This document shows positions 8,704 to 16,869 of a stretch of 64,000 bases of DNA, in pieces; the stretch's first letter is position 1, and the number at the start of each line of letters is the position of its first letter. The stretch lies in contig NZ_JBHUEO010000005.1 of assembly GCF_042680885.1 (NCBI RefSeq), positions 124,001 through 188,000 on the forward strand. The letters run 5' to 3'. The DNA is from Siminovitchia sediminis. GTDB lineage: Bacteria; Bacillota; Bacilli; Bacillales; Bacillaceae_C. A program made the translations under genes and the position numbers. Below the pieces are notes generated by a model, which saw only the letters and a program-made list of their open reading frames with translations, did no database searches and was not told the origin of the DNA.

Positions 8704-9297
8704 TTATTTTTGTTCCCGTGATTCTTTCTCCTGTTCATTTTGAAGCTCCTGCCGGTCTTGTTTGTCCATCTCATTGTCCTGATTTTGCTGGGCATCTTGC
8801 GGGTTTTGGTGATTTTCCTGGGGCGGCAGCTCAGGCAGTAATCTTCCTGTAATATCAGCCAACTCGTTAATAATCCCCTGAAGCGGTCTACCGGCTTCCA
8901 TATCCTGTCTTATTTCTTTTAGCCGTGCATTGATGTCCGGGTCAGCCACTACTAATGCTCCTTCTCCCAGTGGGTCATGTTTGATGCTTTCTGCCACAGC
9001 ATATTTAATTGAACCCACTTTCGAACGGTCCAAATCTTTATCCACGTCTATTCCGATAACGGTATAGTCACCGGCTGCCACAGCAGTAGCATTCCTTACA
9101 CCAGGCATATTCGAAGCGAGTCTGGCCAAGTAATCTGCACGATCTTCATCACTTACCCCGGCTGGATCCTCCTGATTCATTTCTGTTCTTGTCTGTTGAA
9201 GGGATGGCTGCATCTCTTGTTGAGGCTCATCGGCTTGTCCGCCGCATGCACCCAGAAGAAGAACTGAACAGAACCATATTGCTTTTTTCATTCGCAA
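8704..9297 (-). CDS. ylaJ: YhcN/YlaJ family sporulation lipoprotein
   Basis: 197 residues. The N terminus MRMKKAIWFC leads to the lipobox LLGAC, giving a lipid-modified Cys at about residue 18. A central YhcN/YlaJ domain (about 45-135) contains the family-typical VAAGDYTVIGIDVD stretch. The C-terminal 60 residues are almost only Gln, Asn, Glu, Asp and Lys, a low-complexity tail. Members of this family are spore inner membrane lipoproteins linked to germination and outgrowth. AGGAGGAATT precedes the start. The gene is divergent from phoH, so both promoters share 178 bp. Confidence 0.87.
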   Translation of the reverse strand: MRMKKAIWFCSVLLLGACGGQADEPQQEMQPSLQQTRTEMNQEDPAGVSDEDRADYLARLASNMPGVRNATAVAAGDYTVIGIDVDKDLDRSKVGSIKYAVAESIKHDPLGEGALVVADPDINARLKEIRQDMEAGRPLQGIINELADITGRLLPELPPQENHQNPQDAQQNQDNEMDKQDRQELQNEQEKESREQK

Positions 9298-9475
9298 ATT
9301 CCTCCTGAAACCATGATGTCAGTTTTATTGATTTTTTATATTGTGCAATAAGAATTCTAACTTTATGCATGGATACATATATTTCAGACAAGAGCTGTCC
9401 CTGTACAATAATATCTAATGGAACCGGCCGATCTAAAGCATCATATGATATTAAAAAGGAGCAGGAGGCATCAAT

Positions 9476-10807
9476 TTGACAAAAATTTACGTGTTAGATA
9501 CAAATGTCTTGTTACAAGACCCCAACGCCATTTTTTCATTCCAAGACAACGAAATTATTATACCGGCCGTTGTGCTTGAGGAGTTGGATTCGAAGAAAAG
9601 ATATATGAATGAGATTGGCAGGAATGCGAGACACGTTTCCAAATTGATAGACGGCTTCAGGGAAAAAGGAAAAATACATGAAAAAATCTCTCTTGAAAAT
9701 GGGGGAACCTTAAGAATAGAACTGAACCATCGGTCTTTTCATCAGCTGCAAGATATATTTTTAGAAAAAACGAATGACAATCGTATTTTGGCGGTGGCCA
9801 AAAATATCGCAATTGAGGAAGAAAAGAAAGAGCAAGGAAAGCCGGTCATTATTGTAAGTAAAGATGCGTTATTGCGGGTAAAAGCAGATGCACTCGGATT
9901 GCAGGCGGAAGATTTTTTGAGCGATCGGGTTGTGGAGGTCGATCATTTATATACCGGCGTCCAAGAGGTATTTGTAAATATAGACGTATTGAGAATTTTT
10001 TATGAATCGGGAGAAATCTCAAGTTTGGATGTAACCAATCATCATGCCTTGTACCCGAACCAGTTTATCCTGATGAAGGATGTATTGGGGAGTTCTTCCT
10101 CAGGTCTCGGCATAGTGGACGAGAAGGGTACAAAAATCAGAAAATTGGTTACTCACTTTGAATCGATTTGGGGAATCAAGCCAAGAAATGTGCAGCAAAC
10201 CATGGCTTTCGAGCTCCTTTTTCGTCCGGATATTCAACTTGTCACAATGATTGGTAAAGCCGGTACGGGAAAAACCCTATTGGCTCTTGCTGCAGGGCTT
10301 ATGCAAACAGAAGATATGAAGAGCTATAAAAAACTGCTCGTTGCTCGCCCTATTGTTCCTGTCGGCAAGGATATCGGGTACCTGCCCGGGGAGAAGCAGG
10401 AAAAATTAAGACCGTGGATGCAGCCGATCTACGACAATCTTGAATACTTATTTAATACTAAAAAGCCTGGGGAATTGGATTCCATTCTCGCCGGGATGGG
10501 CTCCATAGAGGTTGAAGCCCTGACCTATATAAGAGGACGCAGCATTCCAAAGCAATTTATCATCATTGATGAAGCACAAAACCTTACAAAACATGAAGTA
10601 AAGACTATTTTAACAAGAGTCGGGGAGGGCAGCAAAATTGTCTTGATGGGGGATCCGCAGCAAATTGACCATCCTTATCTTGATGAATACAATAACGGTT
10701 TAACGTACGTACTGGAGAAATTTAAAGAAGTCAGTGCTGCAGGCCATATTAAACTCATCAAGGGGGAAAGATCCAACCTGGCACAGCTGGCAGCTGATAT
10801 TTTATAA
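9476..10807 (+). CDS. phoH: PIN domain - PhoH ATPase fusion protein YlaK (PhoH2 type)
   Basis: 443 residues, starting at TTG with AGGAGG 8 nt upstream. The N-terminal PIN-type RNase domain (about 1-140) begins YVLDTNVLL, with the first acidic catalytic residue at Asp8. The C-terminal PhoH NTPase domain carries Walker A GKAGTGKT (260-267), Walker B IIIDEAQN and the sensor-like GDPQQID. PhoH2 proteins of this architecture act as nucleases coupled to an ATP-driven RNA helicase in actinobacteria. In B. subtilis this gene is ylaK. A GC-rich hairpin with its T-run on the minus strand lies between it and the convergent ylaL. Confidence 0.94.
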   Translation: MTKIYVLDTNVLLQDPNAIFSFQDNEIIIPAVVLEELDSKKRYMNEIGRNARHVSKLIDGFREKGKIHEKISLENGGTLRIELNHRSFHQLQDIFLEKTNDNRILAVAKNIAIEEEKKEQGKPVIIVSKDALLRVKADALGLQAEDFLSDRVVEVDHLYTGVQEVFVNIDVLRIFYESGEISSLDVTNHHALYPNQFILMKDVLGSSSSGLGIVDEKGTKIRKLVTHFESIWGIKPRNVQQTMAFELLFRPDIQLVTMIGKAGTGKTLLALAAGLMQTEDMKSYKKLLVARPIVPVGKDIGYLPGEKQEKLRPWMQPIYDNLEYLFNTKKPGELDSILAGMGSIEVEALTYIRGRSIPKQFIIIDEAQNLTKHEVKTILTRVGEGSKIVLMGDPQQIDHPYLDEYNNGLTYVLEKFKEVSAAGHIKLIKGERSNLAQLAADIL

Positions 10808-10834
10808 AAAAAACAGGCACCTTGGGCGCCTGTG
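10804..10834 (-). terminator. Terminator of ylaL, between phoH and ylaL
   Basis: An imperfect stem CAGGCGCC / GGTGCCTG followed by eight T residues on the minus strand. Confidence 0.85.
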
Positions 10835-10838
10835 ACAA

Positions 10839-11333
10839 CTATTCCACACGAAACCCCTTCACATGTTTTATGGGGTTCTCCTTATTGGAACCATCAGGAT
10901 ATAATACGTGTACCGGACCATCCTCAAGAAGGGGTTTTCCATCCTTGGAAAAAGCAAGAATTAATTCTTTTCCTTCGTCAATGGGCATTGAAACTTCATC
11001 AGCCGCTGTTTCTATAACCAGAACAGAAGCATCTTCTTCGGGTTCCGCATTTTCCAAAAAAGGTTTTAAAATAATACCGAATGAACCGGTCAGAACTTTA
11101 ACCTTTTCAAATTTCCGCTCTGTTTTCAGGGTAGGCGGTGAAACAGCCCCTTCCTTTATGGCGCGGTCCCAATGCTTTGATGCAACAGTAAATTCCTCTT
11201 CTGTATCTCCTTCACCCTGATCCTTCTCAAAGTATGTATTCAAATCAATCCGCCGGTCGTCAAAGATCCACGTCCCTGCATCCAGCGTGATGGGATATTT
11301 GACTTTTCCCTTGATGGGCATGATTGTATTCAT
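10839..11333 (-). CDS. ylaL: YlaL family protein
   Basis: Start chosen at the ATG giving MNTIMPIKGKVKY, with AAGGAGG 8 nt upstream; a longer frame has no signal. The 164-residue acidic, soluble product has no signal peptide or membrane helix. It matches YlaL by size and by its place between phoH and ylaN. Some databases label the family peptidyl-prolyl isomerase, but I see no motif supporting that. Its KVKYPITLDAGTWIFDDRR start and repeated short beta-strand-like segments suggest a beta-rich fold. Confidence 0.8.
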   Translation of the reverse strand: MNTIMPIKGKVKYPITLDAGTWIFDDRRIDLNTYFEKDQGEGDTEEEFTVASKHWDRAIKEGAVSPPTLKTERKFEKVKVLTGSFGIILKPFLENAEPEEDASVLVIETAADEVSMPIDEGKELILAFSKDGKPLLEDGPVHVLYPDGSNKENPIKHVKGFRVE

Positions 11334-11554
11334 GCGAAAAACCTCCTTATCCACATTTGCTAGTATAACCCTAATTAATTAAAATGAAAAGTTAAAGCTC
11401 CAGGAAATATATCCTCCAACTGCTGCAAGCTGTATTTCCTATAGAACAGTTATTATTCAACAGGAAAAAACAGTGATCCCTTGCAATTTGAGGGGCTTAA
11501 AGGTAGAATTTAAAGATAGGATTGTCTATTTGTCCGGAGATAGGGGGATTAAAT

Positions 11555-11842
11555 GTGTTGTCTGATACGAAGCTGAATCATCGGGAAAAAGCCTATGCTC
11601 TCCTGAAAGCAGATGCGGATAAAATACTGCGGCTGATACAGGTGCAAATGGACAACTTAACGATGCCTCAATGTCCTTTATATGAGGAAGTTCTAGATAC
11701 GCAAATGTTTGGCTTTTCTCGCGAGATAGATTTTGCCGTCCGGCTTGGTTTGGTTGATGAAAAGGACGGTAAAGAACTAATTTTTTCATTGGAAAGAAAA
11801 CTGTCTGCCCTGCATGAAGCATTTACTGAAAATGAAAAATAA
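11555..11842 (+). CDS. ylaN: YlaN family protein (UPF0358), iron-linked Fur modulator in relatives
   Basis: Start set at GTG (MLSDTKLNHREKAY), because AGGGGG lies 7 nt upstream; the longer frame lacks a signal. The 95-residue product carries the nearly invariant core VQMDNLTMPQCPLYEE and FGFSREIDFAVRLGL. ylaN is essential in B. subtilis under ordinary iron supply. In Staphylococcus aureus the protein binds Fe(II) and relieves Fur repression. A strong terminator follows before ftsW. Length and core match the family closely. Confidence 0.93.
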   Translation: MLSDTKLNHREKAYALLKADADKILRLIQVQMDNLTMPQCPLYEEVLDTQMFGFSREIDFAVRLGLVDEKDGKELIFSLERKLSALHEAFTENEK

Positions 11843-11881
11843 AAGAGGCGCAAACAGCATACTTCTCACCGAACAGTAAGG

Positions 11882-11917
11882 CTCAAACAGTTCACCTGTG
11901 ATTGTTTGAGTTTTTTT
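11882..11917 (+). terminator. Terminator after ylaN
   Basis: Perfect 8-bp stem CTCAAACA / TGTTTGAG followed by seven T residues. Confidence 0.93.
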
Positions 11918-11999
11918 GTCTAATCGAATGATCGTACAGCAGCATGAGTTTTTCAGTTGGAAAACAAGAAGCTGTTATTCCTTGTTTTGTGAAATCTGA

Positions 12000-13229
12000 A
12001 TGATAGATTGGATGAAAAGTATGTTTAAAAAAATATTAAAGTCATATGATTACTCAATCATCACCGTTTATTTACTGCTTTGTTTCTTCGGTTTAGTCAT
12101 GATATACAGCGCCAGTATGGTAATGGCAGTACAGTATTATGGGTACTCTCCTGATTTTTTTTATCAAAAACAAAAAATTAATCTGGCATTGGCATTTGTA
12201 TGTTTTTTATTTTTTGCTGTCTTTCCATATAAAGCATTCAAAAACAAAAAGTTTTTAATTATCATTACGGTATTGGCCATCCTTGGTCTGCTGGCAGTCG
12301 GATTATTTGGCCATGTAACCAACAATGCACAAAGCTGGATACAGATCGGCACAAGGAATATCCAGCCATCGGAATTTGCAAAGTTAAGTGTCATTATATA
12401 CTTATCAGCTGTCTATTCGAAAAAACAGACATACATCAATCAGCTTGATAAAGGTGTATTGCCCCCGTTAATGTTTCTTATTTTTATTTGTTTCCTCATA
12501 GCCATAGAGCCGGATAACGGTACTGCTATGATTGTTTTTCTGGTTGGCATGATGATCATTATATGTTCGGGAATGAATTTTAAAACAATCCTCAAACTGG
12601 TCTTGCTGGGAATTCTTCTTTCTGCTATTCTTGCACCTTTTGTGTTGATCAAGGGAGATGAGATTTTCACAGAAAACCGCCTGGGGCGGATTACTGGTTT
12701 CCTGGATCCGTTCGGAACGGAACAAAAAGAAGGATTTCAACTGGTAAATTCCTATTTGGCTATTGGATCAGGTGGTTTGAAAGGTCTTGGGTTAGGGCAG
12801 AGTGTTCAAAAGCTTGGTTACTTGCCGGAAGCCCATACAGATTTTATTATGGCAGTCATAGCTGAGGAACTTGGGTTATTTGGAGTTGCTTTTGTTTTGT
12901 CAGCCCTTAGCTACATTGTCCTGCGAGGTTTTTACCTGAGTACGAGAAGCCGTGACCCGTTCGGCAGCATGCTGGCTATAGGTATTTCAGGTCTGATTGG
13001 AATCCAGTCTTTTATCAATTTGGGCGGAATTTCAGGATTGATCCCAATTACGGGAGTACCATTGCCGTTTATCAGTTATGGAGGATCATCTATTCTTGTA
13101 CTGTCCATTGCGATGGGAATATTGACCAATGTAACGATGTTTGTCCGATACGAAGAAAGGTTCAAGGGTGAAAAGGCAGCACCGATTCCCCGCGAAAGGA
13201 AGCTCAAAGCTGCCTCTACGGATAAATGA
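12000..13229 (+). CDS. ftsW: Septal peptidoglycan glycosyltransferase FtsW (SEDS family)
   Basis: 409 residues with about ten transmembrane helices. Family marks: YDYS before the first helix, QPSEFAKL, IEPDNGTA, and the C-terminal PLPFISYGGSS. FtsW polymerises lipid II at the septum in partnership with a class B PBP, here PBP2B encoded in the dcw cluster. The start is uncertain: no clear ribosome binding site lies before the ATG at 12000, and two more in-frame ATGs (12012, 12021) could serve, the latter giving MFKKILKSYDYS, closest to relatives. In B. subtilis pycA follows ftsW; here ctaA follows directly in the opposite direction. Confidence 0.95.
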   Translation: MIDWMKSMFKKILKSYDYSIITVYLLLCFFGLVMIYSASMVMAVQYYGYSPDFFYQKQKINLALAFVCFLFFAVFPYKAFKNKKFLIIITVLAILGLLAVGLFGHVTNNAQSWIQIGTRNIQPSEFAKLSVIIYLSAVYSKKQTYINQLDKGVLPPLMFLIFICFLIAIEPDNGTAMIVFLVGMMIIICSGMNFKTILKLVLLGILLSAILAPFVLIKGDEIFTENRLGRITGFLDPFGTEQKEGFQLVNSYLAIGSGGLKGLGLGQSVQKLGYLPEAHTDFIMAVIAEELGLFGVAFVLSALSYIVLRGFYLSTRSRDPFGSMLAIGISGLIGIQSFINLGGISGLIPITGVPLPFISYGGSSILVLSIAMGILTNVTMFVRYEERFKGEKAAPIPRERKLKAASTDK

Positions 13230-13238
13230 ATAAATACC

Positions 13239-13277
13239 AAAAAAAGATCTTGCACTGAGGGGCAAGATCTTTTTTTG
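13239..13277. terminator. Bidirectional terminator between ftsW and ctaA
   Basis: A long perfect stem (AAAAAGATCTTGC / GCAAGATCTTTTT) with A- and T-runs on both sides serves both converging genes. Confidence 0.95.
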
Positions 13278-13294
13278 CATGCAGCCGCATTTAA

Positions 13295-14275
13295 TTAATG
13301 TGTAATCATCTTTGGTGATTTGATTTCCGTGTTCACCGCAGTGTTTGGATCTGGTTTGGCAACAGGGGAGTGATCTGATGCCTGCCTTGTGATAAGCATA
13401 ATAAAGTAGCTTAACAGTCCAAACAAAAAGGTGATAAAAAGAGCATGTGCCAGCGCCACATATATATTCATGCTGGTAAGCACGACTGCTGCTCCGGCCG
13501 CAACCTGCAAAGAAACAAGAATAAAAGCGATGATCCATCCATTGACCATCAATTTTTGATCTTTATAATGCTTGATTGCCATCCACGTAATATAACCAAT
13601 CCATACGAAAATAAGTCCTGCCAAGAAACGATGTCCCATTTGTATCCATTCATACATATTGTTTGGAAGAGAAAAAGGTGCAGCGTTCAGACAGAAGGGC
13701 CAATCCTTGCAGACGAGGCTGGCTTCCACATGGCGAACTAAAGCTCCCGTGTACACGACGATATAGGAATACACCGTTACACCGATTGTGTGAACCTTCA
13801 TTTTTTTATCAAAGTGAATATTGGACGTATCAAGCTTTTCGTCCACTTCAAAGACCAATAATGTCAATAGGAATACCGAGGCAAATGAAATAAGTGAAAT
13901 TCCAAAATGCAGTGCGAGTACAAAATCTGACTGTCCCCAGACAACAGCTGCTGCTCCGATTAAAGCCTGTAATATGAGAAAGAATACAGAAAGTACTGCA
14001 AGGGGTTTTGTTTCCCTTTTATGCCCGATAGCTTTCCAGGACCATACGGCAAGGATGACGACAAGAATAGCTGCGGTTCCTGAAACCACTCGGTGAGCCA
14101 GTTCTATAATCAGCTCGGGAGTGATATTTGTCGGTACCCATTGACCGTGGCACAGCGGCCATGAATCCCCACAGCCCATGCCGGAGTCGGTCTTTGTAAC
14201 CAATGCACCTCCGAGAAGGACAAACAGCATGACAACTGTGGTCAGTACAGAAAACCATTTAAGATTCCGGTGCAA
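13295..14275 (-). CDS. ctaA: Heme A synthase
   Basis: Start chosen at TTG (MHRNLKWF): GGTGAG lies just upstream, and this start puts the redox Cys pair at residues 35 and 42, the positions known for B. subtilis CtaA. An in-frame GTG 12 bp upstream is the alternative. The product (326 residues, eight transmembrane helices) converts heme O to heme A for the cytochrome oxidase. Visible heme-binding residues include ELAHRV, ALHFGI, GHRF and LAHAL, and a second Cys pair lies in VCKDWPFC. It is divergent from ctaB, the classical Bacillus arrangement controlled by ResD in B. subtilis. Confidence 0.95.
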   Translation of the reverse strand: MHRNLKWFSVLTTVVMLFVLLGGALVTKTDSGMGCGDSWPLCHGQWVPTNITPELIIELAHRVVSGTAAILVVILAVWSWKAIGHKRETKPLAVLSVFFLILQALIGAAAVVWGQSDFVLALHFGISLISFASVFLLTLLVFEVDEKLDTSNIHFDKKMKVHTIGVTVYSYIVVYTGALVRHVEASLVCKDWPFCLNAAPFSLPNNMYEWIQMGHRFLAGLIFVWIGYITWMAIKHYKDQKLMVNGWIIAFILVSLQVAAGAAVVLTSMNIYVALAHALFITFLFGLLSYFIMLITRQASDHSPVAKPDPNTAVNTEIKSPKMITH

Positions 14276-14759
14276 AATCTCACCCACTTATCCTTATATA
14301 ATGTTTATCACTAGATTCAATTTCATATTCGATACTACATAAACCCATTTAAAAAAACAACCGACAAAATTGTTAACAATCTCGAAAAAGGTATAAACTT
14401 GAAAAAATACGCTGTTTTTGATAGTAATGGTATAGGAGTGTGGTGTTTTTTTAACAGAAAATTTATTTTTGATGACACACTTTGGACAAAAAAACGCACG
14501 AATGCAATATAAAAATCATTGAATTATATGATTAAATATATTGTTGAAGGCTGGTTCCCGAATATGGTTTAAACTGCACTGGCTTTTTACCCCTTGTATG
14601 CTACAATAGGTTGCGGTGGCTGTTTAATATAGAAGAAACGGGATAATAAATGAACAATTACCGAAACTTGTTACATAATGCAGGAAAACCATATGAAAAT
14701 GGCTTATAGTAAGGGTGAAAAGTAATAATAATAGGGAAAGGAGACGAGCGGAATAAAAT
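14276..14759. promoter_or_regulatory. Divergent ctaA/ctaB control region
   Basis: This 484-bp AT-rich gap holds the promoters of both ctaA and ctaB. An extended -10 element (TGCTACAAT, 14599-14607) points toward ctaB about 150 bp before its start. In B. subtilis the ResDE two-component system binds this interval. I see several A/T-tracts suited to ResD, but no unambiguous site. The GTTAACAA dyad near 14371 might be an operator core. No gene is supported here. Confidence 0.5.
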
Positions 14760-15665
14760 ATGGAAAACAGTCGCCTTATATCTAAAGTGGAAGCTCCTGT
14801 TTCAACTGCCTGGTCGGAATTTATGGCTCTGATTAAAATCGGCATTGTTAATTCCAATTTAATTCCTGTTTTCACAGGGCTGTGGCTTGCACTTATATTT
14901 AATGGGCAGCATTTCCTCGGATCCTTGGATACTGTCATTTTTACATTGCTGGGTTCTGCCTTGATCATGGCAGGATCCTGCGCACTAAATAATTACATTG
15001 ACCGTGATATCGATCCTATGATGGAAAGAACAAGGACCAGGCCGACAGTAACAGGCAGGATCAGCGGCGGCAGAGTCCTGGCAATTGGCTTCACTTTTGT
15101 GATATTGGGCTTAATACTCCTTTTCCTTACCAATGCAACTGCCGGTGGTATAGGTATTGTTGGGGTATTCAGTTATGTGGTCCTCTATAGTATGTGGGCA
15201 AAGCGGAAGCTTGTAAGCAACACAGTGATTGGAAGCATTTCTGGAGCGGTTCCGCCGTTGATTGGCTGGGCAGCAGTAGATCCAAGCTTGCCGGTGATGT
15301 CATGGATGCTCTTTCTCATTATGTTCATATGGCAGCCGCCTCATTTCTATGCACTTGCCATGAGACGGGCGGAAGAATATAGAGCAGCCGGCATTCCTAT
15401 GCTTCCAGCTGTAAAAGGCTTTGCTAAAACAAAGCGCAGTATAATGATGTGGGTGGCACTGTTGCTCCCAATCCCGTTTTTCATGTTCGAGCTGGGCATA
15501 CCTTTTGTGATTTTAGCCACATTGTTAAACATAGGTTGGCTTTTGTTGGGAATTGCTGGATATCTCATGAAAAATGAGATAAAATGGGCAACGCTGATGT
15601 TTGTTTACTCATTGAATTATCTGACCATCCTTTTTACTGCCATTGTTATTTTCGCAGTGATTTAG
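14760..15665 (+). CDS. ctaB: Protoheme IX farnesyltransferase (heme O synthase)
   Basis: 301 residues and about eight to nine transmembrane helices, UbiA prenyltransferase family. The Asp-rich active-site motif NNYIDRDID is followed by RTRTRP. The later conserved loop reads YSMWAKRK. It adds the farnesyl tail to protoheme, and CtaA then oxidises the product to heme A. The ATG is preceded by AAAGGAG at a rather long spacing of about 15 nt. It heads the ctaBCDEF series; a 100-bp gap separates it from ctaC. Confidence 0.95.
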   Translation: MENSRLISKVEAPVSTAWSEFMALIKIGIVNSNLIPVFTGLWLALIFNGQHFLGSLDTVIFTLLGSALIMAGSCALNNYIDRDIDPMMERTRTRPTVTGRISGGRVLAIGFTFVILGLILLFLTNATAGGIGIVGVFSYVVLYSMWAKRKLVSNTVIGSISGAVPPLIGWAAVDPSLPVMSWMLFLIMFIWQPPHFYALAMRRAEEYRAAGIPMLPAVKGFAKTKRSIMMWVALLLPIPFFMFELGIPFVILATLLNIGWLLLGIAGYLMKNEIKWATLMFVYSLNYLTILFTAIVIFAVI

Positions 15666-15765
15666 TCATCCTTGGGAATTCTTTCTTTTTAGAAGAAATC
15701 CATATAGAAAGACCCGGTGCTTGCAACCATCTTGATATTAAACGAAAGAGGGGTTTGATCGAATT

Positions 15766-16839
15766 ATGAAACTATGGCTGCAAAAGTGGCGTCTAATATC
15801 AGTACTGGCGATTTTGGCGCTTGTGCTTTCAGGCTGCGGCGAGCCATTCCTATCCGCGCTTACTCCAGCAGGAGAAGTGGCTAAACAGCAATATGACCTT
15901 ATATTGCTGAGCATAGGAATCATGACGCTGGTAGTAGTTGTTGTAATCATTATCTTTACATTTGCGATTATTAAGTTCAGACGCAAAGATGACAGAATTC
16001 CTAAACAGGTTGAAGGCAGCCACACGCTGGAAATTGTCTGGACTGTCATCCCGATTATCTTGCTTCTTATATTGGCTGTACCAACAGTTGCCGTTACGTT
16101 CAGCCAGGGGGATGTATCAGCGATTGATAAAGCAGATGCTGACGGTAACAGAGAAAATCTCGTTGTTAATGTCCGTGCCCATTTATACTGGTGGGAGTTT
16201 GAATACCCGGACCTTGGAATTGTAACCAGTCAGGACTTGGTTATTCCGACTGACCAGAAAGTTTACTTTCAATTGGAAGGTGCAGATGTTAAACACTCAT
16301 TCTGGGTTCCGCCTCTTGGAGGGAAGCTTGATACAAACACAGATAACGTAAATAAATTCTGGCTGACAGTTGACAGTGACAAAGCTGAAGAAGCCGGAAA
16401 TGTATTTTACGGTAAATGTGCCGAGCTTTGCGGCCCATCCCATGCTTTGATGGACTTTAAAGTAAAGGCTGTACCTCAGGCCGAATTTGAGGATTGGGTT
16501 GCAAACATGCAGAACCTTAAAGAGGAAGAGCCTGCAGCAACAACTGAACTTGCACAAAAAGGTGAAGAAATCTTTAATCAAAGCTGTATCACTTGCCATG
16601 CCGTATCACCAAGCAATGATACACCTCCAACAGCAAGAACGGCTCCAAACCTTGCAGGTTTTGCTGATCGGGAAACAATAGCCGGGATTCTTGAACACAA
16701 CGAAGAAGAGTTGAAAAACTGGTTAAAGGATCCGGAGAAAATTAAGCCTGGCAACAAAATGACAGGTACGTATCCTGAATTGTCTGATGAAGATTTAGAT
16801 GCTTTGACTGAGTATCTCATGGGATTAAAAGTTCAATAA
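15766..16839 (+). CDS. ctaC: caa3-type cytochrome c oxidase subunit II with fused cytochrome c domain
   Basis: 357 residues. A lipoprotein-type signal ends at LSGC (Cys24). Two transmembrane helices follow (about 45-68 and 88-108), then the CuA domain with His177 and the C218-AEL-C222, H226, M229 copper ligands. The C-terminal extension (about 255-357) is a cytochrome c domain with C274-x-x-C277-H278 and a distal Met in GNKMTG. This fusion marks the oxidase as caa3-type, taking electrons from cytochrome c. First gene of the structural subunit series, translated from ATG after AGAGGGG. Confidence 0.97.
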   Translation: MKLWLQKWRLISVLAILALVLSGCGEPFLSALTPAGEVAKQQYDLILLSIGIMTLVVVVVIIIFTFAIIKFRRKDDRIPKQVEGSHTLEIVWTVIPIILLLILAVPTVAVTFSQGDVSAIDKADADGNRENLVVNVRAHLYWWEFEYPDLGIVTSQDLVIPTDQKVYFQLEGADVKHSFWVPPLGGKLDTNTDNVNKFWLTVDSDKAEEAGNVFYGKCAELCGPSHALMDFKVKAVPQAEFEDWVANMQNLKEEEPAATTELAQKGEEIFNQSCITCHAVSPSNDTPPTARTAPNLAGFADRETIAGILEHNEEELKNWLKDPEKIKPGNKMTGTYPELSDEDLDALTEYLMGLKVQ

Positions 16840-16869
16840 TGACTTGAAATTAAAAAGGGAGGTTTAATT

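Noticed and set aside
14624..14968. 114-codon minus-strand frame in the ctaA-ctaB gap and ctaB start
   Set aside because: It is mostly antisense to ctaB and has no start signal.
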